From the NCBI GenBank assembly GCA_003024785.1, contig PUQB01000556.1:103795-167794 (forward strand): a stretch of 64,000 nt of DNA, given 5' to 3'. Below, piece after piece: positions 43,716 through 55,198 of the stretch (position 1 is its first letter; every line of letters starts with the position of its first letter). This DNA is from Selaginella tamariscina. Taxonomy: Eukaryota; Streptophyta; Lycopodiopsida; Selaginellales; Selaginellaceae. The notes under the pieces are model-generated. The model saw nothing but the letters and a program-made list of their open reading frames with translations, did no database searches and was not told the origin of the DNA. The translations under genes were made by a program, and so were the position numbers.

Positions 43716-44189
43716 GAGCCTTTATGCAGACCTGGTCTTATTACATCTTATGTATTAACAAGGATGGCAACTCCCAATTGCATTCGTGAGAGTGTTAAGT
43801 GGTGGCAACAACATCAAGATATTGACCAAAATGATTTGATTAATCCGGAGAGTGATGATTTAGACAAAATGAGGAGATTTCTCTGTATGGTTAGGAAGAA
43901 AGTATTTATAAATAAATTAACATGTTGATAAGAAATGATTTCATTTGTAATTATGTTTGATAGTATTTCTTATTATTGTAAACTATTTTTAGAATAATAT
44001 GAATATTCTAAGATATTTTAGGAATATTCCTTACTAAGTAAGGTTATTGAAGGATTAATTAATTAATTAATTAATATTTAAGGCTTAATTACATATTAAT
44101 TAAATGAAATTAAAACTTAAGTATTAATTAGTAATTTATTTTATATTCCCATTTTCACGTATCATGCCCACTTAGTTACAAACGTGCAT
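43716..44189. other. End of cargo, AT-rich
   Basis: 43715-43920 has a short open stretch (MATPNCIRESVKWWQQHQ) I do not recognise. 43925-44160 is AT-rich with repeated TTAATTAATTAA. The chromovirus LTR fragment starts at 44190. Confidence 0.45.
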
Positions 44190-44355
44190 TAGAGTTTCTC
44201 GAGGTACCTAGTGACAACCGGCCGGACTACCCTAAACACCTAAGTGCACTAAGCGGGGTTGTTTCTCATTACAACTAGGGTTCACCACACAACTCGATAG
44301 GTAACAACAGTTAAACCCCAAAGTAAAGGGTCGAGTCATAGTAAAAACTATGACA
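44190..44355 (-). repeat. Truncated 5' LTR of the chromovirus
   Basis: Aligns with 32780-32944 of the other LTR with about 7-8 differences over 166 bp, then diverges abruptly to the left. Confidence 0.9.
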
Positions 44356-44640
44356 TTTGTCTCACCAATGCATTAGCTATTTTCAACACATAGCCAACAA
44401 CATCTTTTGAGAGTTCTTGGATGTGTTAGTGATTTTGTACTTTGACGACATCCTCATATATTCCAGACATTGAAGGAGCATAAAGAGTAGGTTTGAAAAG
44501 TATTGTAGAAATTGTGAGATCATGATTTTTTGTCAAGCTTGATAAATGTAGTTTTGAACAAGACTATGTGGAGTTCCTGGAGTACATCATATTTTTGAAA
44601 GGAGTTTCAAATATATCCTGCCAAGGTGAGAAATGTGTAA
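44356..44640 (+). pseudogene. Old gypsy reverse transcriptase, C-terminal half
   Basis: Resumes the RT interrupted at 31982: GLTNALAIF, then VLYFDDILIYS (FDDI catalytic box) and DYVEFLEYIIFLKGVSN. Frames are broken. Interrupted again at 44645 by a short LTR element. Confidence 0.8.
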
Positions 44641-44644
44641 AATT

Positions 44645-45703
44645 TGTTGGAGATCCACTCCTTGCCACCTCAGCATGTCATCTCATCTATCCTAGATGTA
44701 GAGTTGTGTCGGTTCATCTCTTGTACATATGCATTTTTTTTAGCAACGGATATTGAGGAGGCCAACAAAAGATGATGAAGAACCACAAGATGCTAGAATT
44801 TGGTGAGTTTGCAAGATGACAAAAGAGCCCTAGATTGGGTTGTGTTAGGCCATGAACCTTAGGATGCAATAGAGCATAGAAAGTTGTGGTGATGGACTAA
44901 TTTAGCCCTAAAGCACAAGCAATCGTTGGCGGATGTTTAAATTTGCTAAACTGAAAACCATGAGATCCCTAGGATAGAAGGGCAGAGTTGGATGGTGATT
45001 GACCAGCAACATGTAAGACTCTAATGAGAGCACTATGATTAATGGGTAGCACCATAACATTGCAGCTAAGGGAGCTGCTTGCCAAAGAGCAAATTGCTAG
45101 TCACTAGATTTAGTGATCAAGTAGCATTCAAGGAGCACCAAGGTGTGGTGCCCTAACAACGAGTAAAGAGTGGTGTTGTAGAAGCAATCATAGCTGCAAA
45201 ATAACCTCCATAAAGGAGCCCAAGGAGGCTTCTCGTTACCAATCACTATGTGCAGGCGCTGCTCTAGAAAATGGGATGACTTGTAAGAGGAGCTGATTCT
45301 AATGACTTTTCTGCACACACTATTGTGTAGATCAACCCTATACATAGAGGAGACCTCATTCATTTGAGTGATGCTACAGGAACAACTGATTATAGGTGAG
45401 TAGCTACTAGGAGGAGCTAACACCAAGACATTCTCCACACTATTGAGAGCATAAGAAAGGTTTTTGTAGATTGAAACTTTGACAAGAAGCCAAAACTTTA
45501 TGTTTCTACATACACATACACATGAAATCCACAAGAGCTGAGAGTGCTGAGAGAGCACCAGTTGATAACCTTTGTTGAGCTGTGAGATCAATTTCTTTTG
45601 GTGTCTGGAGTGAGGGGGAGTGTTGGAGATCCACTCCTTGCCACCTTAGCATGCCATCTCATCTATCCTATATGTAGGGTTGTGTTGGTTCATCTCTTAA
45701 ACA
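44645..45703 (+). mobile_element. Short LTR element (TRIM-like), 1.06 kb, nested in old gypsy RT
   Basis: Two direct 83-bp repeats, 44645-44727 and 45621-45703, both starting TGTTGGAGATCCACTCCTTG and ending in ACA. A purine-rich tract GGAGTGAGGGGGAG directly precedes the right one, as a polypurine tract should. The ~890-bp interior has no recognisable protein domain. RT-RNase H sequence continues on both sides. I cannot see a clean target duplication. Confidence 0.75.
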
Positions 45704-47010
45704 TACGTATTTTGAAGGTTAGAGCATTCACCGTAACAAAATTGACAAGTTTCCATGATTTATATGAGATGTTCAATATTTTCTTGGCTTTACCCATTTG
45801 TATTGTAAAGACTACTCCAAAATCATGCTACCACTCACCAAATTCACACAGAAGGTTTGTGTGAATATTAGAGTGAAGGCTACTTTCAACACCTTGAAGT
45901 AGGCTATCACCTATGCTCCAATATTGACTCACCCAATCTTGACAAACCTTTTGTCATCGAGGCTAATGCATCAATCTTTGCACTTAGTAACATCCTATCC
46001 CAAGTCAGTGAAGATGGTCAACACCCAATAACATTTCACTCCTGCAAGTTTTTGCATTATAGATCAATTACGAGATACATCATAAAGAATTGTTGGCTAT
46101 TGTGGATTCATTTGAGAAATGAACACACTTCCAAAGGGTTTGCCACACGAATAATAATCTAAAATGACCACAAGAATCTTATGTACTTCTAATTGACAGT
46201 TTTGAGTTGTTGATTATTTTGTTGAGTTCTTAGCATGGTTCAACTTTATCATTACATATCAATTAGGTTCGCAATAGGTAATTAATAATGCTCTATCCTG
46301 ATGATCCTACTTGGCTACTTGTCCCGGTGACTCAACATTTGACCAACAACATAGGTTCTTCTAGGATCAGACCGAATAAAGTTGATGGATACTAAGGTGA
46401 TGCAAGATCTAGTGGATTCTTGCATTCTTGATATGATTTATACGACATTACAAACAAATCCACTTGCTCAAGATATTTTGAGTCATATTGCTCCTAACTG
46501 AGCCTCAAATCCCAGTTCACAATACAACCATGGTAACTACAATCGGTTCAAGTTTTAAAATGGGTTATTGCTCTACAACAATTTTATTTATGTTCCAGAT
46601 GGCTCATGTTATCTTCAAGTGTTGCAAGTTTGTCATGATAATCTATTTTGGCACCCACGAAACATTTGAGTTGGTTATGCAAAATTACCAGTGGCCCCAA
46701 CTTCAAATGTAATTAGCAAACTTTATTTTCACTTGTAATGTTTGTTACCAATCAAAAGGTCCCTTGCTATTGTTCATATGGATTGTTTATTTGTTGTCGA
46801 TTCCAACTAGTCCTTGAAAGTCAATCTCCGTGGACTTCATCACCGATCTTTCATGATCTAAGGGGTTTGATGCAGCTTGTGAACAGATTCTCTAAGATAG
46901 CTCATCTCCTCCCATGCACAAAGTCCATTACAAGTGAAGACACAATAGAACTGGTGCTTAAGAAGGTTTTCCGACTTTATTGTCACAACCTTTCCCTCTC
47001 CCCTTAAGCC
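45704..47010 (+). pseudogene. Old gypsy RNase H and integrase relics
   Basis: 45890-46140 translates in broken frames to AITYAPILTHP, then IEANASIFALGNILSQ and GQHPITFHSCKF, an RNase H of gypsy type. 46600-46760 has a degraded integrase zinc region (CHDN, then CLLPIKR). 46830-46990 gives LVNRFSKIAHLLPCTKSITS then EDTIELVLKKVFRLY, the integrase core. No ORF is intact. Confidence 0.75.
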
Positions 47011-47460
47011 AACTAGGCAAAGGGCCAATTGGTGTTTATGAAAGGGCCCCTAGTCATGATGACACATTTATGGTCCGACAATATCGTGGACCTTAGTTTG
47101 TTACTAAGTTTTGAAAATGACTAACAATATCTACAACAAAGAGTTATTGCTGTTTGTCAACTCGTTTGAGGAGTGGCAATGATTCATAGAAGGTTCATTG
47201 CACGCCACTACTGTCTATAGTGACCACAAAAACCTCACGTTTTGGATGAACTCCAAAGTCCTTAATCCTCAACAGACATGAGGCATAGTCTCTATCATAA
47301 TTCTAATTTTTGATCCTTCACCACTCCAACTGTCTCAATGGTAAGGCAATGTTCTTTCATGCCAAGGTTATCTCGCCTCTACACTTGGAAAAGTTGCTTT
47401 GAATTGTGTAGTGCAACAATGCTTTTGCTCGAGATATCATGTCATGCATTTTGACTTGTT
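47011..47460 (+). pseudogene. Second, different gypsy RNase H fragment
   Basis: 47150-47290 reads VNSFEEW, FIEGSLHATTVYSDHKNLTF then WMNSKVLNPQQT. The EGS...VYSDHKNL pattern is that of another RNase H lineage than the one at 46.0 kb. Only this part is visible. Confidence 0.5.
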
Positions 47461-48930
47461 AACAAATGACCAACCGTCCATCGATTAATTATAATTGTTT
47501 CCATGTATTAAATTAAGCATTGGTTGACGGGATATCTAAGCTAATAGCAATTACATGGATTGACCATCGCCTAGGAACCCTAGGGTTTTATTATCTTTCC
47601 TCATTCTCTTTTGCGTTCTTCTTCACCTAATTGAATGGATGCCATTGGGTTCGGAGGGGACAAGAGACAAACACATATGGAGAAAAAACAACGATATCGG
47701 CAAAGTTGAAACAACAAAATGATAAGTTGCTTGAATGAGAGCATTAGCAAGTAAGATCTTTTTCCTTTTAGTTAGCAGCAATTCCTTTGTACCACATCTT
47801 ATGTAGTTTTCCCTTTATATGTTGTTTAAACATGCAATTGCTTTGACCTCCATATCTGTAATGGGTTTGTCTTAGTTTTTTCTTTTTTCCTTTAAATTAA
47901 TAGGAAGTACTAATCTCCCACTTGATTTTTTTAATCTTATACCTTCTTGTTGGGCTCTCAATATAAGGCCATACAATTTTTGGGTGTCGCATGATTATAA
48001 GGTCATGAGGGTTGTCTGTAGTGTTTTTGTTTGATGAAACTAATGTTTATTTTTCATGAAATTGTTATCCAAATCTAGTTCATTAGATCCTTCGCTTGTT
48101 TATTAGTTAGATTGGGAAGCATTGGGATGAATGAGGAGATGAACATGGAGAAAATGAATGTGCCCTTCAATTGAGGTTCACCTATGGCCATATTTGAATG
48201 ACAATATCTAATAAACAATTGAAGGTTTTGATTATGTATTGTGTTACATATAAAATCTAAAGTCAATTTTATTTTGGTTTGATCCTTCTTTCCATGTTCT
48301 TGCAACTTTAAAAAAGATGTGTTCTTGGTTAGCATAGACTTTCGAGCAGCACTGTGTTCTACAAATAATACTTTTGAACTGGTTTCACCCACCTTGCGTC
48401 ATGTTGCAAGGATTACCTTCATCATCTATGTGTTGCTCCTCTTCTCTTTCTTTGTTGTGTTCAATTTCATGTCCCTCACCTTCCTCTTTAATCCATGCTC
48501 AGGCGGGTTGCCTTCAACTCCCATGAGTTGTTGTTGAAGAGAGGAAAATCAGCTAGAGGATTCAAAATCCTTAACATACAGTTTTCTATCACAGTTCAGG
48601 TTACAAGGGTAGAGTACTCACTGGTACAATTCTTAATGCACTTCACATACATACATATGAACAGTATGTGGAGTCTACTCTCATTGTATAGGTCACTACG
48701 TGTCGTGTTAGAGTTGTTTAAAGAGTGTATGTACTTGGGATAGGAATTTATGTCAGCGGCAGTTCATAAGATCTGATCCCTACCTCGAACGGGACCGGTC
48801 GTGCTTCTGAAAGTGATATCAGGTACATTTCTCAGTTGGGTCATTTGATCAATCTCCACACGCATTCACACGCATGCATAAGGACTGTATGTCTCTATAC
48901 ACACAACACACACACACATGATGACTGCTC
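47461..48930. other. No gene recognised
   Basis: Mixed sequence between the gypsy relics and the LRR gene. Short open stretches exist on both strands but none shows a motif I recognise. CA-rich microsatellite at 48861-48918. Confidence 0.4.
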
Positions 48931-48939
48931 TTTTGTTGC

Positions 48940-50391
48940 CAATGGCTTCTTGACTCTTTTCCAATCTTCAATCTTGTTATGGTTCATGATTCCAACATGC
49001 CTGTCAATCTCGCAGGATGCAGAGGCGCTCTTAAGCATTAAGGAGGCAAGGTGTTCTTTCGTCCTGGACAGATAGAGTAGGTAACTTCTGCAATTGGGCG
49101 GGAATCCAATGCCTTAAGGGTAGAGTTTCGTCTCTCCACCTCAACAGTAGCGAGTTACGAGGAAGAATTATGCCTGTTGTTAGTAACTTGACTTTCCTTT
49201 CTCATCTCAACTTGTCCTCCAACAAGCTTGGTGGAGGCATCCTCCAGAGCTGGGCATGTTACATGAACTTCGGAGCCTCCTGCTGGATGACAACTCCCTC
49301 ACTGGAAGCATCCCTTTGACTCTCCTCAACTGCACGAAGCTACAAGTCCTCTTACTCAGTGAAAATCACTTGGTCGGCGAAATACCCACAGAGATTGGTC
49401 GCTTGCAGCATCTTGTCGAAGCCACTTTCTCTCGTAACAACCTCATTGGCTCCATACCGAGTTCCATTGTTAACTGCTCTAGGCTTGAGCGCCTCACTTC
49501 CATGGGGAACCGACACACGGGAGCTCTTCCATCTCAGATTGGATCTGTCAAGTCACTCTTGGATGGTGTACAACGAGTTTACTGGAAGCATTCCAGCCGG
49601 GTTTGGAAACTGCACAAGCCTCTTCCACCTCTCTCTAGACCATAACAACATGAGTGGAGAAATACCACCTGAGATTGGACACGCATCAAACTTGAGAGTT
49701 GTCCACTTTGGATACAACAATCTGGTAGGAAGCATTCCAAACTCTATCTTCAACTGCACCAACTTGGAGGATCTAGGACTGGGTTACAATAATCTAGATG
49801 GACACTTACTACGGAGCATAGGCGGGTCTTTCGCATCTAAATGAGCTCGGACTCACTCACAATCGGTTATCTGGAGAGATACCGAACGAACTCGCAATCT
49901 CTCGAGTGTCACGTATCTGAGTTTAGCTAGCAATGCACTCACGGGTGCAATTCCACATTCCCTTGGAAGGCTTCAGCAGCTTCAGATTCGCAAATTCTCT
50001 GAGGTCAAATATACCGGTGGAGCTCTTCGATTGTCAGAACCTTGGTCTCTTTGGACCTCGCAGAGAACATGCTGAATGGTTCGATTCCTGCTGGGGTCAA
50101 CAAGCTTCAACTGCTTGGCAGCCTGAATCTCAGCTCAAATCTACTAATAGGTAGTATCCCGGTGAGCATTAGAAGCCTTACCAGATTGAGCAGCCTCGAC
50201 CTTTCCCACAATAGGCTCATAGGTAGCATACCACCTTTGCACAATCTCAGCGGTTTGTCTGAGGCACTGGATCTTTCTCATAATTCTCTTTCGGGATCCA
50301 TTCCACCAGATATAGGGAGCTTGATGACAACAACAATCATCGATCTTGCTTTCAACAAGCTGTCTGGTATCATTCCTTTGTCAATTGGTGC
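48940..50391 (+). pseudogene. LRR receptor-kinase ectodomain, frameshifted and truncated by copia insertion
   Basis: A hydrophobic signal-like stretch (LFQSSILLWFMIPTCLSIS) precedes an LRRNT cap: DAEALLSIKEA, then NFCNWAGIQCLKGRVSSLHL. About 14-16 plant-type 24-residue LRRs follow with LxLxxNxLxGxIPxxIG signatures (for example LRSLLLDDNSLTGSIPL, LSLDHNNMSGEIPPEIG, ALDLSHNSLSGSIPPDIG). The reading frame changes at least at about 49070, 49245, 49565, 49840 and 49900-50040. The last repeats end at LSIGA, where a copia LTR begins (50392). No transmembrane or kinase part follows here; a kinase tail lies at 29160-29330. Confidence 0.8.
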
Positions 50392-50591
50392 TGTTGTGAA
50401 AAGGTGTTAAAGCAAGAGCCGAGCTGAATATCAACTAACCTATGTTTTTGTATTTCTGGATATTATTTATACAGTTTCCTTTATAACTATATATGGTAGT
50501 TCTCCATAAGTATATAGGGCCTAAGCTATATATGGCCTAAACCATATATAACTGTTCTTCCAGCTTGGACTCCACGCTGGATATCTCAACA
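50392..50591 (-). repeat. Copia 3' LTR, complete
   Basis: 200 bp with TGTTGAG...CACAACA ends on the minus strand; purine-rich TGAGTGGGAG directly precedes it. Confidence 0.9.
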
Positions 50592-50598
50592 CTCCCAC

Positions 50599-51590
50599 TC
50601 AGCCGTGAGAGTTCAAGATGGTCATTCGAGACCGGTGTCGCCAGAAACTATCCCTGCTCAAGGCCTTGGTCATAATATCTGCAACCATCTCGATAGTAGA
50701 CACATGCTTGAGCTTGATGTTTCTGGCTTGAACCTCTTGTCGGATGAAGTGGTACTTCACATCAACATGCTTGACTTTGTCATGATGTCTGGGGTTCTCT
50801 GAAGTAGCTATGGCACTAGTGCTGTCACAATAAATTGTGATCGGCCTTGGAAATGAAATTCCCATGTCCTTCAGCAACTTCATCAACCACGTTGCTTCCT
50901 TGGCTGCCTCTGTTGCTGAAATGTACTCGGCCTCCATCGAGGAGAGTGCAATCACTCGTTGCAATCTGCTCATCCAACTGATAAGCCCATCATCCAAAAG
51001 AAACACATATCCTGAAGTGGACTTCCTGGTCTCCCTGTTTCCTGCCCAATCTGAATCTGTGAAACCCACTAGATCCATTACCATGTGATCTCCTGTAGAG
51101 CTCCCACTAGCTGAATATGTGAGACAAAACCTGACTATGCCTTGCAAGTATCGTAAGATATGTTTGACTGCTGTCCAATGAGCCTCTCTGGATTCTCTAC
51201 AAACTTGGAAACCACTCCGACTGCAAAAGCCAAGTCTGGTCGAGTGGAAATGGCTAGATATAACAAACAACCAACTATCTGCCTATAAGGAACCTGTGCC
51301 ATGACTCGTCTCTCCTCCTCAGACGTCGCTGTTGATCTTTTGAAAGTTGTGTGTGTACGTCCATGGGGGTGCTGAGGGTTGTTGTCGGCCATGTCATACT
51401 TCTGAAGTATCTCTTGCACATAGTGTGCTTGAGATAGCTGAATCACCCCTACAGCTCTATCCCGGAACACATGAATGCCCAAACAATAGCATAGGTCGCC
51501 GGCTACAGATCTCAAACTGAGATCAAAACTGGTGTTCAAAGAATTGAACAAGCCAAAACTGGCTTGCAGCCATGATGTTGTCATCAACAT
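50599..51590 (-). pseudogene. Copia RNase H and RT C-terminus
   Basis: RNase H: VGFTDSDWAGNRETRKSTSG, ISWMSRLQRVIALSSMEAEY and HVDVKYHFIRQEVQ, ending near 50599. The RT end (CLGIHVFRDRAVGVIQLSQA and VPYRQIVGCLLYLAISTRPD) lies in an overlapping frame, so there is a frameshift around 51150-51270. Confidence 0.9.
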
Positions 51591-52340
51591 ATAATGCCAG
51601 GTACAAAGTCCACTCCTTGCCGAAAGACATATACGTTTCCATCTGTAGTGGACTTCTGGAAACCGATGGAGGTGAGAAACCTGTCTACATGATCATACCA
51701 GGCTCGTGGTGACTGCTTCAAGCCATATAGGGCCTTTCGAAGACGACAAACATTGTGTTCCTGTCCTTGCACCACGAATCCCTCAGGCTGTGTAGTGTAG
51801 ACTTCCTCCTTCAGCTCTCCATACAGGAAAGCAGTCTTTACATCAAGCTGGTGAACCTCCAGATTCAAGCTAGTTGCTATCTGAAGAATGAGACGAATGG
51901 AAGCCATCTTCACCACTGGTGAATAGAAGTCAACTCCAGCGATTTGTGAGAACCTCGTGCAACAAACCGAGCCTTGTATCGAGTACTTCACCCTCACATC
52001 CAGCTTCTTCTTGAATAGCCACTTGGTACTTACAGTGTGGCGATGTGGGGAAGAGTAACAAGCTCCCAAACCTGGTTCTTGAGGAGAGAAGCATATTCCT
52101 CCTCCATGGCAGCCCTCCATTCTGCCTCCTGTGATTGCATCGCCTCATGCACTGTCCGGGGCTCCCGAGGATACCTGGAGGTGAAGAAGGAGGTTGAAGA
52201 CTCATCAGCTTCTCTTGCCTTTCGTGACTTGTAGCTAATTCTCCCACTTCTCGTGATTGTGTTGATGGGTCGGATGGATTAGGTACCTGCGGAGGTGCTT
52301 GCTGAAGTGGAGGAATCTCCTCCTCACTTTCGTGCTCCTC
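51584..52340 (-). pseudogene. Copia reverse transcriptase
   Basis: STKWLFKKKLD, QLDVKTAFLYGELKEEVYTT, then VCRLRKALYGLKQSPRAWYD are standard copia RT blocks. The catalytic YVDD box is split by a frame change near 51590 (DDNIMAAS follows). Confidence 0.9.
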
Positions 52341-53402
52341 CTCACTCAGATCTGGATCTGCTGCAATCTGCAGTCTTGGATCTTCCCCAATCCGCCTGGA
52401 TCAGGCCCATGTGCTGGTGGATCCTGTGGCTGCTCTTCCTCAAGAATATAACCGTCGGATTAACTTGAACTGTAAACCTATCCTTGTAAAGCATATCCTC
52501 ATTAAACTTAACGTCTCGGCTCACAACAATTTTCTGGTGAGTGGGATCGTAAAGCCTATATGCCTTGCTCTCATGGCAATATCCCACCATGATATACATG
52601 TTACTCTTCTGCTCCAACTTACGACGGAGTTCGTCGGAACTGTGCATATGCCAGGCACCCAAACACACGGAGGTGTTTCAAACTGACTCGCTTCCCAGTC
52701 CACCGGGTGAATGGAACTTCTCCACCAATGCTGCTTGCAGGAAGTCGATTCCGGATGTAGCTGGCTGTGCTTAAGGCCTCTGCCCAATAATTGAGCGGTG
52801 TTCCTGCATGCATAAGCATGCATCTTGTCGTCTCCACTAGAGTCGATTCATTCTCTCGCCACTCCATTTTGCTGAGCTGAGTATGGGGCTGTAAACTGCT
52901 GCTGAATCCCAGATTCTTCGCACAACTTCTTGAGCACACTTGCTTGATACTCCCCACCTCTATCACTCCTAAGTACGCGGATTTTCAAATTCTGCCACAC
53001 GTTTTCTGCAGCAATCTTATATAGCCGAAACATTTCTGCTACTTCTGATTTGTTAATCAAGAATTTCACCACTGTGTAACGAGTATAATCATCTATAAAC
53101 GTCACAAAATACCTCCTTCTGTTCAATGACTGAACATGCATTGGTCCACACACGTCTGTGTGCACTAATTCTAGAGGTTGAGTGGTCTTACAGCAGATGC
53201 CCTTACTGGGGAACGGTTGCCTATGTTGTCTTCCAAAACAGCATGCCTCACAGAACTCAAGGTTGTCTCTAAGTACCTGAAAGTCTGAAAGCTGGTCCTG
53301 GTCCCGAGCTACAGCTCGAATCGCTGCCTCGTTTGCATGTCCCAATCGTTGATGCCATCGTTGAAGAGTTGTGGAGAAGATCTTCTTCTTGGGTATCACC
53401 AA
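52340..53402 (-). pseudogene. Copia integrase
   Basis: HHCC domain (WHQRLGHANEAAIRAVA ... CEACCFGRQH), catalytic core LVHTDVCGPM, VLRSDRGGEY and YSAQQNGVARE (DDE), then GKRVSLKHLRVFGCLAYA and YKDRFTV-like C-terminal parts in shifted frames. Confidence 0.9.
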
Positions 53403-53517
53403 TGTGGCGTCTACCTATAGTTCCCAGCATGTCTCTGGCCACGTGCTACTATGGTTCCTTGCTTGTCAGTGTAAGTGATCTTGTCCTTATCGATTTGACC
53501 TTTCCAACCGGCATCTG

Positions 53518-54718
53518 CTATCTTCCCAACCGAGATAAGAGTTTCGCTGAGTGTGGGGACATAGTGAACCTGTCGAAGTCGACAATCTCACCGTTCTGGA
53601 GTTGAATCTCTACTGTCCCGACTCCTGCAATGCTCAATGGTCGATGATCTCCCGTGTAGACTCCTTCTCCCACTGGGATTGCCTGATATGTCTTAAAAGC
53701 GGCAAATACTGGAGTACAGTGAACATTGGCACAACTGTCCAACCAGAGGATATTTTCTTCCTCGAAAGGACTGAGGTTAGTGGTTACCATGAGGGCCATC
53801 CGCTGATTGCCCTTGTTCTTCAGTTCGCTTGCTCGTGGTTTTCCTGCTGCCTTGTCCGGACAGCTCTTGGCAAAATGCCCCATCTTCTTGCAGTAGTTGC
53901 ACAGTCCAAGCTTTGACGTGGAATGTCCTGCCTATTTGTTGCTACTGCTACCTTTATAGTGTGAAGCACTGCTCCCACTCCTCACTGACTGTGGATTGAA
54001 GTTGGTTTTCTTTTCGAATTGGCTCGAAGTGAAGAGGACTTGAGAATGTCCCACCGTACCGCTGGTTATGTCTGCTTGAGGATTTGGATCATGGTTGATG
54101 ACTTGCTGATAAGACATCCCTGATGTATTCTCCAGTGTCGTCTTGAGAGTCACGTGGTCTGGCCTAGTCAAGGCCCCGAGAAGCACCGTGGTTTTGTCTA
54201 TATCTGAAATGGTCTGTCCGAGAGCAGTGACTGAGCAAGAATGGACTTCATTCTTCCTAGGAACACAGATGCTGGTTCTGTGGGACCAAACTCGAGCTTA
54301 AAAAACTTTCTTTTCAGCGATACCACGGATCTCTCCTTCCGTGCCTGATTGTCAAAAATCGCCTTCAACTTGTCCAATTCTCGGAAGTTGACTTGCTTAG
54401 ATCTAGGTGATGCCTACCAAGCCCAATCCCCATTAGTGACAACGCTTTGTCATGTCGAACCTGCCAATCTTCTGGGTTCGTTTGAGGTTTCACCTCACTC
54501 ATCTGCAATTCGTAAACAATTGTCACGCATCATAACAAACAAGATTTCCCGCTGCCAATTCTTAAAGTTATGCCCATCAAAGACCAAAATTGGGATTGAT
54601 TTGTGGCTTGTCATCATGTTCTCAAGTATGTCTGTCACTAACTAACTGTTCTTGAGGATATAACGTTCCACGAACTGCACTTGCTGCTTCCTATGACCCT
54701 TGAACTGCTATTGTTCTT
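53518..54718 (-). pseudogene. Copia gag and protease
   Basis: gag starts next to the primer-binding site. 54349-53932 covers the capsid (DHVTLKTTLENTSGMSYQQV), then a CCHC-like knuckle ending GHFAKSCPDKAAGK. The protease shows LWLDSCANVHCT with the D-S active site (DSCA in place of DSGA). Confidence 0.8.
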
Positions 54719-54731
54719 GGCTCTGATACCA
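54719..54731 (-). promoter_or_regulatory. Copia primer-binding site
   Basis: TGGTATCAGAGCC on the minus strand, complementary to the 3' end of initiator tRNA-Met, immediately after the 5' LTR. Confidence 0.9.
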
Positions 54732-54850
54732 TGTTGTGAAAGGTATTAAAGCACAAGCCAAAACCGAATATCAACTAACCTATGTTTTTGTATTTATGGA
54801 TACTATTTATACAGTTTCCTTTATAACTACATATGGTAGTTCTCCATAAG
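54732..54850 (-). repeat. Copia 5' LTR, truncated
   Basis: Matches the first ~119 bp (plus-strand order) of 50392-50591, breaking after CTCCATAAGTA. Confidence 0.9.
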
Positions 54851-54894
54851 TAACTACCTATATATAGAGGTATACGTCACAATCTAATTAACTC

Positions 54895-55198
54895 TTCCAG
54901 ATTAGACAGTCTTGCTCCACTTCTTATTGAGCTTCTGAGACACAAGCAGCTTACGGAATATGTCTTACAGATACCATCTGTCTGTATGCGATATATATAC
55001 ACATGCATATACTCCATCTAGTGATATAGATCAGTTTCGGAGTTGTAATGCTGTATATGTTTATTAGAACCTTGCTAGTGCTTAACCTATGTGTAGTTTA
55101 AGGCATCCTTGTCCAGATTACAGAAAGTTTCTCAATGCTAGATTCTAAAGAAGCAACTCAACAAAGAAAAGCCATTGATGCTATTGGTGAATTGAAGG
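54895..55198 (+). pseudogene. ARM/HEAT gene exon relics (copy B)
   Basis: Copies of two internal exons of the 7120-13343 gene: LDSLAPLLIELL (54905) and SMLDSKEATQQRKAIDAIGE (55130). The second keeps an open frame where the full gene has an extra A. Confidence 0.75.

Larger units (their letters stand above)
31983..44355 (-). mobile_element. 12.4-kb composite chromovirus insertion carrying foreign cargo
   Basis: The outer ends are TGTCAGAGTTTTTA... and ...TAAAAACTATGACA, with flanking TTTGG/TTTGT as a probable target duplication inside an older RT gene. The left part is a minus-strand Ty3/gypsy chromovirus: 3' LTR 31983-32944, polypurine tract, integrase, RNase H, RT, protease and gag up to about 37545. 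The 5' LTR is reduced to 44190-44355. Between them (37545-44189) lies unrelated DNA: microsatellite repeats, a palindrome array, a ParB/methyltransferase-like gene and a phosphatase-like relic. Confidence 0.85.
50392..54850 (-). mobile_element. Ty1/copia retrotransposon (minus strand), nearly complete
   Basis: 3' LTR 50392-50591 (200 bp), then purine tract, RNase H, RT, integrase, protease, gag, primer-binding site and a truncated 5' LTR 54732-54850. The primer-binding site TGGTATCAGAGCC (minus strand, 54719-54731) matches initiator tRNA-Met. Order PR-INT-RT-RH is diagnostic of copia. Inserted in an LRR gene. The 5' LTR stops at 54850 where copy B of the segmental duplication begins; its missing end is at 29331-29391. 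Confidence 0.93.
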
